DNA of 64,000 nucleotides from Blastocatellia bacterium UBA7656 (GTDB taxonomy: Bacteria; Acidobacteriota; Blastocatellia; UBA7656): NCBI GenBank assembly GCA_002483445.1, contig DLHY01000047.1, positions 62,001 through 126,000 of the forward strand, read 5' to 3'. Below, piece after piece: positions 1 to 8,182 of the stretch. A program made the position numbers and the translations under genes. The notes under the pieces are model-generated. The model searched no databases and was not told where the DNA came from. It worked only from the letters and a program-made list of their open reading frames with translations. How positions within the stretch are numbered: the first letter of the stretch is position 1; the number at the start of each line of letters is the position of its first letter.

Positions 1-78
1 GATCGCTTGTTCGAATATATTGTGAACAGGCAGACGGGCATTTCTGCTGACCGCCTGCGAGCGCAAAACTTGAAATGA
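1..78 (+). CDS. 3' end of an unidentified gene (partial)
   Basis: The frame is open from the first base to a TGA at 76-78 and encodes about 25 residues ending in RLRAQNLK. The composition looks coding, but the fragment is too short to identify. It would be the C-terminus of a gene lying mostly outside the window. A chance open frame is possible. Confidence 0.3.
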   Translation, partial: DRLFEYIVNRQTGISADRLRAQNLK

Positions 79-129
79 CGAGGCGGGCAAATTAGTATTC
101 CCCCTTGAGTGAAAGGCATCATCGCAAAA

Positions 130-1305
130 ATGAAAATAATCATCCGGCAGTTGTGTTTTCTATTCGCTCTGTTTTTTTTCATCCCTTCCGTTTTTTTCGT
201 AAAGGCTCGATCTCGGCAACAGGAAAAGCCTCTTCCGCAGGCCATCGTCGATAGCCTCGTTCACGATTTCGGGAATATCTTCAAAGGCGAGGTAATCAAT
301 CACGTTTTTCGGATCAACAATATCGGAGACGCGCCGCTCGAACTTTCTGAAACCAGAAAACTCATCGGTCTGGCGCGACCTGCTCTCTGGCAGAGGTCGA
401 GGCTCGACGGCGACTTCAAAGCCGCGCCTGTCAGAGCCAGCCTGTCGGCTCCGAGTTGATGCCCGCCTCCTGACCTTTTTTTCGAAAAGGTCATCCCGCC
501 TGGTCAGGCTGGAATCATTCGAGTGATGATCAAGAAAACGGACGAGTTGGGCAAACTCGAAAGCAGCTTCGAGCTTTATACCAATGATCCCCGATCCACT
601 GTCATCAAATTCAAACTCACGGCTACGGTTCAACCTCTGCCCGATTATGTCAAAAGGATCGTGAACGCAGTTACGGATCATGGAGAAAAGCTGGAGGCTT
701 TCAATGTATGGCCCGCCCGTCAACCTGCGATTGTTCTTGAGCGCGGCGAGCAGTTCAAATTCGCTTTGCGCATCAGGCCCATCGCCGAAAACGCTCCCAA
801 ACTTCAGGCTGCTGTGAGCAATTCCGATAAGGTCAAATGCGCGCTGCGAAGCGAGGCGGGTGATACCTACTGGATTGATTTGGAAGTCGGCCCAATCGAC
901 GCAGTGGGTTTGATCGAGGCTCCGCTGACTCTCATCGCAGGAGCTTCGGACCTTACACTCAAGCTGGCTATCAACGTTCTTGATAACGCCATCCTCTTCA
1001 CGCCTAATGAAATCGATCTCGGAGAGGTTTCGCTCAAGGATTTGAAGAAAGGGCTTGAGCGAACAGGAAGAGTAGGAATACGAAAACAGGCTGGCGCGTT
1101 TCAAATCACGTCGCTCACTTCGACGATCAGTTTTCTCTCACTGGAAAAGCAATCAATCGTCGAGGGCCGCAATTACCTCATCCGCATCGGCATCAACGCG
1201 AAGCCGCTTCCCAAACGGGGAAGCTACGCGGGAGTGATAAAAATCGAAACTGACAACAATGGCCAGACGGTCGAAGTGCCGTGCAAAGTGACATTGGTTG
1301 ACTGA
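130..1305 (+). pseudogene. Exported DUF1573 protein, interrupted by an in-frame stop
   Basis: The first part (ATG at 130) has a hydrophobic signal segment and the opening of a DUF1573 Ig-like domain (HDFGNIFKGEVINHVFRINN, then GDAPLEL). The second part resumes in the same frame with FEKVIPPGQAG and continues as beta-rich sequence to 1305. Between them lies a TGA at 457-459. The gap between the two conserved blocks is about 44 codons where the family normally has about 20, and the cysteine-bearing stretch usual there is missing. This points to an insertion or local rearrangement of some tens of bases, not a simple point mutation. The downstream half could start at GTG 523 but would lack a signal peptide. 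It ends base-to-base against the convergent gene at 1306. An assembly error is possible. Confidence 0.65.
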
Positions 1306-1902
1306 TCAATCCTTGTCGGTTTTTTCTTCGGGAGGGTCGACTTTCTTTCGCAGTTCCTCTATGCGTTTGCGAAGTCGGTCGGCCTGCGCCTGCAAATCGG
1401 CGATGTGATCCTGATACTTCGTTCCCTGCGCGCGTATATCTTCGAGCGCGCGTTGAAAGTCTGAGCGGACGGCTGCTTCCGTTTCTTCGCGGCGAATCCC
1501 TCCGCGAAGAGCGACCTCCTGCTGAATGTTTCTCAACCGTCGCTGGATGTCTGCCTCGCGCGCGTCGAGGTTGCCTTTGTAGTTGATCGCCTCTTCTATT
1601 TTCACTTCCAACTTGGCGAGTCTCTCTTCATTGAGCAGAAGTTCGAGAACCGCTGTGTTCCGTTCGCTTTGAATTCTCAGAGTTTTAAGCTCGGAGTTGA
1701 GCAATGCGATCTGATTCGAAAGACTTTGAATCGCGAGACGCAGAGCTTCGTTTTGCGCTTCCTGCGACGCGGCAACCTCACTTTTTTCCGTCGGAGTCTC
1801 CGCTGGTTTTTGCTGTCCCCGCGGTTTCGCATTTTCCTGAGACAACGCGATTGAAAAAAGTGACGCGATTATTGCCAGTATTAAAAATAAACGCCGGATC
1901 AT
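1306..1902 (-). CDS. Secreted coiled-coil protein
   Basis: 198 residues with a clear N-terminal signal peptide (MIRRLFLILAIIASLFSIAL, cleavage near residue 21). A charged, Pro-rich linker follows, then about 130 residues of heptad-like helix rich in Glu, Arg, Leu and Gln, and an acidic tail. There are no cysteines or catalytic motifs. A GAGGAG ribosome-binding site lies just before the ATG. The layout suggests a periplasmic or envelope-associated rod or adaptor. No family was recognised. The stop codon abuts the stop of the DUF1573 gene. Confidence 0.7.
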   Translation of the reverse strand: MIRRLFLILAIIASLFSIALSQENAKPRGQQKPAETPTEKSEVAASQEAQNEALRLAIQSLSNQIALLNSELKTLRIQSERNTAVLELLLNEERLAKLEVKIEEAINYKGNLDAREADIQRRLRNIQQEVALRGGIRREETEAAVRSDFQRALEDIRAQGTKYQDHIADLQAQADRLRKRIEELRKKVDPPEEKTDKD

Positions 1903-1911
1903 AACTCGCTC

Positions 1912-2065
1912 CTCCTAAAAAAGCCTGGAGTCCAGTGGAGTCTGGAGTCCGTTATTTGGAGTCGTCACCTGTTTTTCATCCTGCCAGCGCGTCGTCTCCC
2001 GCGACATCAACGACCCCTTTGAAATCGTACAGCAGGCTGCCAGCCTGCTGGTTCCCCGATTTTCG
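1912..2065. repeat. Intergenic repeat A (inverted partner at 5285-5396)
   Basis: Starts directly upstream of the coiled-coil gene with TCCTAAAAAAG, then several GGAGTC units, then TCCGTTATTTGGAGTCGTC. After a variable spacer comes a perfect palindrome, CAGCAGGCTG-C-CAGCCTGCTG (2030-2050), and GGTTCCCCGAT. The same blocks appear in reverse complement at 5285-5396. No coding potential was seen. The rest of the 1903-2225 gap holds only this repeat and a short palindrome at 2080-2100. Confidence 0.8.
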
Positions 2066-2079
2066 CAGTTTCGGGGCGT

Positions 2080-2100
2080 GCGCAACCTGGCAGGTCGCGC
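2080..2100. repeat. REP-like palindrome GCGCAACCTG-G-CAGGTCGCGC
   Basis: Twenty-one bases forming an imperfect hairpin. It shares the GCGCAA(N)CTG...CAG(N)TTGCGC pattern with sites at 19121-19184 and 59025-59093, as expected of a REP-type dispersed palindrome. Confidence 0.5.
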
Positions 2101-2225
2101 CACGTCAACGACTTCTCAATGATTCAATACCCCTGCGAGGAGATTAGTTCCAGTTTGTTCGACAGGCAAGGATGAATATCAATATCGTTGACGGTCTTTG
2201 AGTCGAGTGATAACCTTCGGGGGCT

Positions 2226-2642
2226 ATGACAAACGAAGATCAAAAAGAACAAAACCCTCGCCGTTTTCAGGGGCCGGGTGGAACGCCCGGAGGGACGGAA
2301 CTTTTTTTCGGCGGACTCGCTCTGGCGATAATCGGCGGCTACCTGATAATGGATCGGGTAAAGGTGACAGGCGGAAGCGGCTACTGGGGCTGGTGGGGAG
2401 ACAACACCTTCGGACTGACTCTCATTCCGCTCATCATCGGAATCGTATTGCTGTTTTTCAACTCGAAGTCGATGGCAGGGTGGATACTGGCGGGCGGCGG
2501 ATTGCTCATAATTTTTGCGGGCATAATCGCCAGCCTCAGAATCTATTTCGAGAGAACCTCTCTCTTCAACACGATTCTGATGTTCACGCTGTTTGCCGCC
2601 GGATTGGGACTGATGGCCCGCTCGCTCAAAAGCAAAGCATGA
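2226..2642 (+). CDS. Small multi-pass membrane protein
   Basis: 138 residues. A polar N-terminus of about 25 residues is followed by four predicted membrane segments: ELFFGGLALAIIGGYLIM, FGLTLIPLIIGIVLLFF, AGWILAGGGLLIIFAGIIA and the final TILMFTLFAAGLGLMARS. The Gly/Trp-rich loop between the first two is distinctive, but no family was recognised with confidence. The stop overlaps the start of the beta-lactamase-like gene (ATGA), so the two are probably translated together. Confidence 0.7.
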   Translation: MTNEDQKEQNPRRFQGPGGTPGGTELFFGGLALAIIGGYLIMDRVKVTGGSGYWGWWGDNTFGLTLIPLIIGIVLLFFNSKSMAGWILAGGGLLIIFAGIIASLRIYFERTSLFNTILMFTLFAAGLGLMARSLKSKA

Positions 2643-3577
2643 ATCGAAGATACTGCGTCGCGCCTTCGCGCAAAACAATCCTGCCGATCATCGCCGTTTT
2701 GCTGATGATGCAACTGCTCGCACCCGCTTCGCCTGCTCAGTCGAAAAAAATCAGTCGGCTCGAAGCTCGTATCAAAGAACTGATCGCGACGAGCGGGGCT
2801 GAGACGGTCGGCGTGGCTTTTTATGATCTCGACAACGGAAGCGAATTGCTCATCAACGCGGACGAGCGTTTTCACGCCGCAAGCACTATGAAAGTGCCTG
2901 TGATGATGGAGATTTTCCGACAGGCAGCAGAGGGCCGCCTCTCTCTTGACGAAAAAATCGCGATAAAAAACGAATTCACGAGCATCGCCGATGGGAGCCG
3001 CTATTCGATCACCTCAGAGAGCGATTCCGAAGGGACGCTTTACAATCGACTGGGCGAGCGAGAAACCATCCGCGAGTTGATGCGGCTGATGATCGATGTG
3101 AGCAGCAACCTCGCTACCAATATTTTGATCGAGCGCGTCACGCCCGAACGAGTAATGGAGTTGATGAACAAAATGGGCGCGAAAAATATCCGTGTGCTGC
3201 GCGGCGTCGAAGACGGCAGGGCGTTTGAAAAGGGACTCAACAATTCGACCACTGCGCGCGATCTCATGATCCTGCTCAGACAGATCGCCGAGCGACGAGC
3301 CGTTTCACCTCGCGCTTCCGATGCGATGATAAAAGTGTTGCTCGATCAGAAATTCAACGAAGGCATACCGGCAGGGCTGCCCCGTGGGGCTAAGGTCGCG
3401 CACAAAACCGGCTCGATCACGCGCATCAATCACGACGCAGCTATAGTATTGCTCCCCTCGCGCAAACCTTATGTGCTTGTCGCGCTGACTCGCGGGATAG
3501 AAGAAGAGAAGCGCGCCCACAAATTGATAGCCGACATCTCTCGCGCAGTGTATGAATTCCTCTCGCGCAACGAGTGA
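2639..3577 (+). CDS. Class A beta-lactamase-like serine hydrolase
   Basis: 312 residues from the ATG overlapping the upstream stop; longer upstream starts would run through the neighbouring gene. An N-terminal signal peptide ends near residue 34 (ASPAQ). The active-site serine is in AASTMKVP (S82-x-x-K85). The SDN element is present as SSN, and an omega-loop E-x-x-L-N pattern appears as EKGLNNS. The third conserved element is HKTGSI. This is the beta-lactamase2 (PF13354) layout, a periplasmic acyl-serine enzyme acting on beta-lactams or related peptidoglycan substrates. The Asp-to-Ser change in SDN is tolerated in relatives. Actual beta-lactam hydrolysis cannot be judged from sequence. Confidence 0.85.
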   Translation: MNRRYCVAPSRKTILPIIAVLLMMQLLAPASPAQSKKISRLEARIKELIATSGAETVGVAFYDLDNGSELLINADERFHAASTMKVPVMMEIFRQAAEGRLSLDEKIAIKNEFTSIADGSRYSITSESDSEGTLYNRLGERETIRELMRLMIDVSSNLATNILIERVTPERVMELMNKMGAKNIRVLRGVEDGRAFEKGLNNSTTARDLMILLRQIAERRAVSPRASDAMIKVLLDQKFNEGIPAGLPRGAKVAHKTGSITRINHDAAIVLLPSRKPYVLVALTRGIEEEKRAHKLIADISRAVYEFLSRNE

Positions 3578-3723
3578 ATCGAAAAAAAGTTCCCGCCTCG
3601 AAATATTTCCTGTCAGGCAAATTCCTGGATGCCCGTCTCTTGGGTCAGGCTTTCGGAAGAGCTTGAGCGGATGATAGAATGCGCCCGCCAGGAAATCGAA
3701 TCCTTGAGATCGAGAGTGGACGC

Positions 3724-4422
3724 ATGTCTGAAGGAACAGGAGCAGGTGCCGAGCCTAACGCGCTGGAGAACTGGAACGACGAGGAGCTTGTCGATAGCTT
3801 CCTCGCCCGACTCTCCACAGACCGAAGAGAGGCGCACCTGTGCTTCGAGACTATAATCGCCCGCTATCACTGGTTGATAAATCATATAGTGCGCAGCACT
3901 CATTTTCGCTTCCCCGCGTGGGACTCGCAGGAAGATGTCATATCGCGCGTGGTCTTCAAGGTCTATCGGGGGCTGGCGCAGTGGCGAAGGGAAGGGAAGC
4001 TTTCGAGCTTCATCGCGCGCATAGCGACCAGCGAGTTGATCGATACTTATCGCCGGGTCGGGCGCGATAAATCGTGGACTCCGCGACCGGCTGCCGATCC
4101 TGATTCCGATATGCCTACGGCGGTCGATCTGGCGCCGTCCAGAGAGCTATCGCCCGAAGCCGCTGCGCTTCGCGCGCAGCAGACCGAACTGATCGAGCAA
4201 CTGCTCGAAGATGTTTGCCGCGACTGGAAAGACAGCGTAGTGGTCAACGAGTACATCATAGGAGAGCGCAACGCGAAGGAGCTTTCTGAAAAATACGAGA
4301 TGTCTGAAGACCTGATCTATCAACGGGCGCGAAGACTCAAGGTGAGATTGATGAAGTGGCTCGCCGACCGCGGCATCACATCAGCGGATACGTTGCTCAC
4401 GGGCGGCAGCAAGAAAACGTAA
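3724..4422 (+). CDS. Sigma-70 family RNA polymerase sigma factor (ECF type)
   Basis: 232 residues from ATG 3724, which has a purine-rich GAGAGTGGA upstream; an in-frame ATG at 3679 would add 15 residues. Region 2 is visible as YHWLINHIVRSTHF...DSQEDVISRVVFKVYRGLAQW followed by SFIARIATSELIDTYRR. Region 4 is a C-terminal helix-turn-helix (ERNAKELSEKYEMSEDLIYQRARRLKVRL). The linker is acidic and Pro-rich. It recruits RNA polymerase to alternative promoters. The next gene, 12 bases on, encodes a double zinc-finger protein that is a natural anti-sigma candidate. Confidence 0.85.
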   Translation: MSEGTGAGAEPNALENWNDEELVDSFLARLSTDRREAHLCFETIIARYHWLINHIVRSTHFRFPAWDSQEDVISRVVFKVYRGLAQWRREGKLSSFIARIATSELIDTYRRVGRDKSWTPRPAADPDSDMPTAVDLAPSRELSPEAAALRAQQTELIEQLLEDVCRDWKDSVVVNEYIIGERNAKELSEKYEMSEDLIYQRARRLKVRLMKWLADRGITSADTLLTGGSKKT

Positions 4423-4434
4423 GGTAGTACGGCT

Positions 4435-5244
4435 ATGAAAACGCAGCATCCTGACACAAAACTATTCGATTATCTCGGCGGCCATCTCGATGATGAAAAT
4501 CGCCGCGATGTTGAAGCGCATCTGGCATCGTGCGGAAAGTGCGCAGAGACCGCAAAGATCGTCAGTTCGATGAGAGAAGCGAAGCCGGAAACTTCGATCA
4601 CTCATCCTGACGTGAGCCAACTGGCTGAGTTCTTTTACAGCAAATCGACGAGCGCCCGACATTCATCGACTGCCGCGCACGTGGCCGCGTGTCAAAGCTG
4701 CGCCGATGCTATCTCGGAGTATGCCCGCGCCGAGCGCGCAGCCTGTGAGTACGATCCTTCATCCGTGAAAAGAGGCGCGGTGTCGGAGTCTGCGTGGCAG
4801 ATGATCCGCGAGTGGGAAGAAAGCGTCTACGCCAAACCGAGAGTCGAAAACCGCAAAAGCAGTCAGACGATGCTGACGAAACTGGCTGAGATGTTGAGCC
4901 GCAGCAAAGACGAGCTTGAGCAACTCTCCCATCGGGTCAGGGAGTCAGGCAGGAGCGAAGACCTCGTGTCCGTGATAATCGTCGATAAACTCGCGCGACT
5001 TCGCGGCGTCGCCATATTTGAAAAGACCACAACTCACGAGGGCGAAAGCCTTCTCCGTCCCGTCGAGGAGACGGGGCGATTCGACAACAAGCCCTTCCAC
5101 GTGCTGCTCGATTTCGGCGAGGATCATCTTGTGATGGTCAGCGACATCGTGCGTCACGACACCATCAGATTGCAGTGCATAACCCGCGCCAACACCAGCC
5201 TCAGAAGAGTGGATTTCTTCATCGTAGATGAGTCGTTGATGTAG
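4435..5244 (+). CDS. Double zinc-finger (anti-sigma-like) protein
   Basis: 269 residues. Two zf-HC2-type motifs occur in the first 100 residues, each of the H-x3-C-x2-C form: HLASCGKC and HVAACQSC. Such fingers are typical of ZAS anti-sigma factors that bind ECF sigma factors, and the upstream neighbour is one. Unusually, no membrane-spanning segment follows. The C-terminal half is a soluble domain with mixed helix and strand, so this would be a cytoplasmic regulator sensing an internal signal. No known C-terminal family was recognised. Confidence 0.65.
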   Translation: MKTQHPDTKLFDYLGGHLDDENRRDVEAHLASCGKCAETAKIVSSMREAKPETSITHPDVSQLAEFFYSKSTSARHSSTAAHVAACQSCADAISEYARAERAACEYDPSSVKRGAVSESAWQMIREWEESVYAKPRVENRKSSQTMLTKLAEMLSRSKDELEQLSHRVRESGRSEDLVSVIIVDKLARLRGVAIFEKTTTHEGESLLRPVEETGRFDNKPFHVLLDFGEDHLVMVSDIVRHDTIRLQCITRANTSLRRVDFFIVDESLM

Positions 5245-5284
5245 AACCGTCGGCCAGCCTGTTCACGCACGGAAAGTAGAAGAA

Positions 5285-5396
5285 TCGGGGAACCAGCAGG
5301 CTGGCAGCCCGCTGTACATTTTCTGAGGAGTCATCCCGGTCGTCAGAGACGACTCCAAATAACGGACTCCAGACTCTCGACTCCAGACTTTTTTAG
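5285..5396. repeat. Intergenic repeat A' (inverted copy of 1912-2065)
   Basis: Reading from the minus strand: TCCTAAAAAAG, GGAGTC units, TCCGTTATTTGGAGTCGTC, a shortened spacer, then the GCTGCCAGCCTGCTGG palindrome and TTCCCCGATT. It is nearly identical to repeat A in the end blocks but has a shorter spacer. It fills the gap between the zinc-finger gene and the convergent glycosyltransferase gene. The two copies bracket the beta-lactamase/sigma cluster. Confidence 0.8.
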
Positions 5397-5406
5397 GAAG
5401 AGTAAG

Positions 5407-7134
5407 TCATTGATTCTTTCTGTCGCTCAACGACTGCGGGCGATCAATAACCTGAGCCTGCTTTGTCTCGCCCATATCGAAGACCTGAGATGCCTCCGCC
5501 CCGTCGTAGCTGCTCGATTGAACAGCGCGGAAATCGCGCCTGATCGAATCGACATCTTCGCGGTTTTCAAAATAAACTCTTCCGCTCTGCAACAACACCA
5601 GATCAGGATTGCCGCTCAGTCGCGGGCGCGAAATTATCTCTGATCTGATATCGGCGCGGTTGTAGCGCGAGAGGTAATAGCGCATCACTCCGGGTATTTC
5701 GCTTGCGACTACTGCTCGCTCAGGAGCGTGTTCGGCAATGTACTGAATGCTTTCCCTCGCGCCGAGGTCGTAAAACTCGTCGTGCGGAAAAAAGTAACCC
5801 GCCCGCCTGCCGCCGAGAATATTCACGAAAAGGCTCGGATACGGCATACTTCGAATAGTCGTTATCGCAGGCGCGATGATGAACAAACTGGCCGCTGCGC
5901 AGGCTGCAAGCGCGTGAGACGGTCGCCGCTTGATCAAAAATTTTTCAAGCACGGAAGAGATCATTCGCCATAAGACGATGATGCCGACTGCCGCGGTCAG
6001 GTAAATGATCGGCATCAGAGCAAGCGTGTAGCGGAGGAACTTCACGCCGATGAGAGCCATCGGAAACAGCCAGAAAAAAAGCATCAGCCTCAAAAAAAGA
6101 TAACCGCGAGCGACGGTTCGCTCTCCGCGATAGCGAAATACTTCGACCGCACCGACGAGAAAAGCTATCAACACCGGAAGAGGAGTCTTCACGCCGAGAA
6201 AGAGATAATAGAAATACCAGGGAGTGCCGCCGGGTGTTGAAAAAACATCGTTGGCATAAAGAGTGTCCATCATCAGATAGCCGTGATGCGTGACGAATTC
6301 CCGGCTCAGGTATGCGCTGAGATAATCCCAGGTCTGCGGCAGGAGCAAAGCCCAGTTGAAGACTATGAAGGTAAGAAGCATCGCCCCCAGATACTTCATA
6401 ACCACTCGGCGCGTAACCGGGCGATTGTTGCGGCTGTCGTATCCGGCGAGGTGATAAAACAGATGATTGAGCCAGAAGTAATGCGGGAAATATTTCGAGC
6501 AGAGCATCAGCCCGAACGATACGCCCGCAAGCGCGTAGTATCTCTCCTGCCTTTCGATATCCGCAGTGGATTCCTTGGCGCGGTTGTAGAGATAAAACCC
6601 GGCCATCATGAAAAAGACCAGAAGCGTGTCTTCCTTGGCCACGCGATTGAACCAGACCGCGTGAAGCCCTGTTGCCCACAGAACAGAAGCGATCAGAGCA
6701 GCGCGAAACCCGACGAGCGCAGCGCCGAGCAGAAGTATCGGGATGACGGTCAATGCTCCGAATAGGGAGTTGGGGAATCTGAGCGCGCTCTCTTCTGATA
6801 TGCCGAGACTCAGACGCTCGCCCGCCGCTTCATTCCAGAGTTTCGCGCCGCCAACCGAAGCGAGGCATAGCATCTTCATCAGCATGGGATGCTCGGCATT
6901 GACTGCAAAATCGCCTTCGGCGTAGGAGCGCAGGGCGAATATCTTGTTGGTTTCGTCTTCGGCCAGCCCTGCGGCATCGAGATGGTAGAGGCGGACTGAT
7001 AAGGCGAGCGCAACGAGAGAGAGTATGACTAAGATTTTTTTTCGTTCGAGCGCGGAAAAAAAACTGCGGTCGGTTTCAACTTTTGCGAGCCTGGTGTCAG
7101 CGCGGCTCACTTTCAGGTCTTCTATTATCTGCAT
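5407..7134 (-). CDS. PMT/ArnT-type membrane glycosyltransferase
   Basis: 575 residues. After a short cytoplasmic tail there are roughly eleven to twelve membrane segments. The first periplasmic loop carries the GT-C catalytic acidic motif in GLAEDETNK, followed by AEHPMLMKML, as in dolichyl-phosphate-mannose protein mannosyltransferase/ArnT relatives. The C-terminal 120 residues are soluble and contain PHDEFYDLGARESIQYIA. The enzyme should transfer a sugar from a polyprenyl-phosphate donor to a lipid or protein in the periplasm; donor and acceptor cannot be read from sequence. It stands alone, convergent with the sigma cluster. Confidence 0.8.
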   Translation of the reverse strand: MQIIEDLKVSRADTRLAKVETDRSFFSALERKKILVILSLVALALSVRLYHLDAAGLAEDETNKIFALRSYAEGDFAVNAEHPMLMKMLCLASVGGAKLWNEAAGERLSLGISEESALRFPNSLFGALTVIPILLLGAALVGFRAALIASVLWATGLHAVWFNRVAKEDTLLVFFMMAGFYLYNRAKESTADIERQERYYALAGVSFGLMLCSKYFPHYFWLNHLFYHLAGYDSRNNRPVTRRVVMKYLGAMLLTFIVFNWALLLPQTWDYLSAYLSREFVTHHGYLMMDTLYANDVFSTPGGTPWYFYYLFLGVKTPLPVLIAFLVGAVEVFRYRGERTVARGYLFLRLMLFFWLFPMALIGVKFLRYTLALMPIIYLTAAVGIIVLWRMISSVLEKFLIKRRPSHALAACAAASLFIIAPAITTIRSMPYPSLFVNILGGRRAGYFFPHDEFYDLGARESIQYIAEHAPERAVVASEIPGVMRYYLSRYNRADIRSEIISRPRLSGNPDLVLLQSGRVYFENREDVDSIRRDFRAVQSSSYDGAEASQVFDMGETKQAQVIDRPQSLSDRKNQ

Positions 7135-7320
7135 CCTCTGCTTCTCCCAATAGCGCGCCCTTTTTTATGATGAAGTCGAAGCGAATTCTTTTCGGGTTCA
7201 AGCAGTGTGGTTTGGACCGATGACTAGCCAGATCAGCATAAAAACCTCCGAGTTGGCGGGAGGAAACATTTTAGTCGAGGCAAAAAGGAAAACTCAAATT
7301 CAAAGCAGAGAATCGGAAAT

Positions 7321-7539
7321 TCATTCTGCGCCGTCGAGCGCATCAAGGGCTATGGTTTCGAGTATGAGCGCGGCCAACTCAGCGGGCTTGGAGCATACGC
7401 CGCTTTCCAGCGCATCGTAGAAATAAAATGAATACTGCGCATCCTCCCTGATCCATTCGACAAAATCTTTTGTATGAATGCGCGGAAGGATGATTTTGAT
7501 TTGATCTGCGAGGCGCAGGCGGATTTCGCCCTCTGTCAA
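7321..7539 (-). CDS. Small conserved-looking hypothetical protein
   Basis: At least 72 residues from a TTG at 7539, ending in TIALDALDGAE. The same frame stays open, with coding-like composition, for about 90 bases upstream (including IDKALIEEIVRTCRDDFRAG), overlapping the end of the zinc-ribbon gene without an ATG or GTG. The true start may be a rare codon such as CTG, or translation may be coupled through the overlap. Predicted mostly helical, no signal peptide, function unknown. Confidence 0.5.
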   Translation of the reverse strand: MTEGEIRLRLADQIKIILPRIHTKDFVEWIREDAQYSFYFYDALESGVCSKPAELAALILETIALDALDGAE

Positions 7540-7615
7540 TCCGGCGCGAAAATCATCGCGGCAGGTTCTTACAATCTCTTCGATCAGAGCCTTGTCGATT
7601 GCCTCTGTCGTGCTA

Positions 7616-8092
7616 TCACCTCGGCCGTCCGGCTTCGTCGAACAGCTTTGTAGTCCCCTCGGTCACGCTCGTCGGCGGAAGTAATTCTCCCGTGTCTGCG
7701 GCGCGCACGTTGTTTGTGGTATTGCGTGGCGGCTCGATCTGCGGTTGAGGGGATGCGCCGAGTCGTTGTTTTGCGACGATTATATCGGCCACGCCTTTGC
7801 CGAGCAGAGCGAAAGCAGGGATGAGCATCCAGTACCACCACGAGGCTCTCCCTCGGCTGAGAATTCCGAGAACTATTGCGACCAGCAGAAAGCCCACGCC
7901 CATGAAAAGTTTCTGAACGCCTTCGGCCACGCTCGGCTCGTCTTTTCGATGACGCTTCCATTCGCGCTTGTCCGATGGCGTGTCAGACAGTTGCCCGCTG
8001 AGCGCCTTAGGGACGAGGCTGAGATTGACTCCGCATGAGCGGCAGTAGCGAGCGTCTTCCAGATTTTGAGTCGCGCATTTCGGACAATACAT
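7616..8092 (-). CDS. Zinc-ribbon membrane protein
   Basis: 158 residues. It opens with a zinc ribbon, CPKCATQ...RYCRSCG (two CxxC pairs in the first 21 residues). A basic, charged linker and two adjacent membrane segments follow (LFMGVGFLLVAIVLGIL and WWYWMLIPAFALLGKGVADI). The tail is low-complexity. This domain order is common for bacterial zinc-ribbon membrane proteins of unknown role. It precedes the small ORF at 7321 and probably shares its transcript. Confidence 0.65.
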   Translation of the reverse strand: MYCPKCATQNLEDARYCRSCGVNLSLVPKALSGQLSDTPSDKREWKRHRKDEPSVAEGVQKLFMGVGFLLVAIVLGILSRGRASWWYWMLIPAFALLGKGVADIIVAKQRLGASPQPQIEPPRNTTNNVRAADTGELLPPTSVTEGTTKLFDEAGRPR

Positions 8093-8182
8093 GATGTCTC
8101 CTCAGATTCTTATCTGTCTTTGTACCAAAGGCTGATTCATCGCGCCAGCACTCATCGAAGATTGAATTCCCATTTCATCTGT

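Noticed and set aside
457..459. TGA in the DUF1573 gene as a selenocysteine codon
   Set aside because: No SECIS-like hairpin follows and the family has no selenocysteine position there. Disruption or sequencing error is simpler.
160..1104. 314-residue minus-strand ORF over the DUF1573 gene
   Set aside because: The plus strand carries DUF1573 motifs and a signal peptide; the minus frame has no domain and is rich in rare residues.
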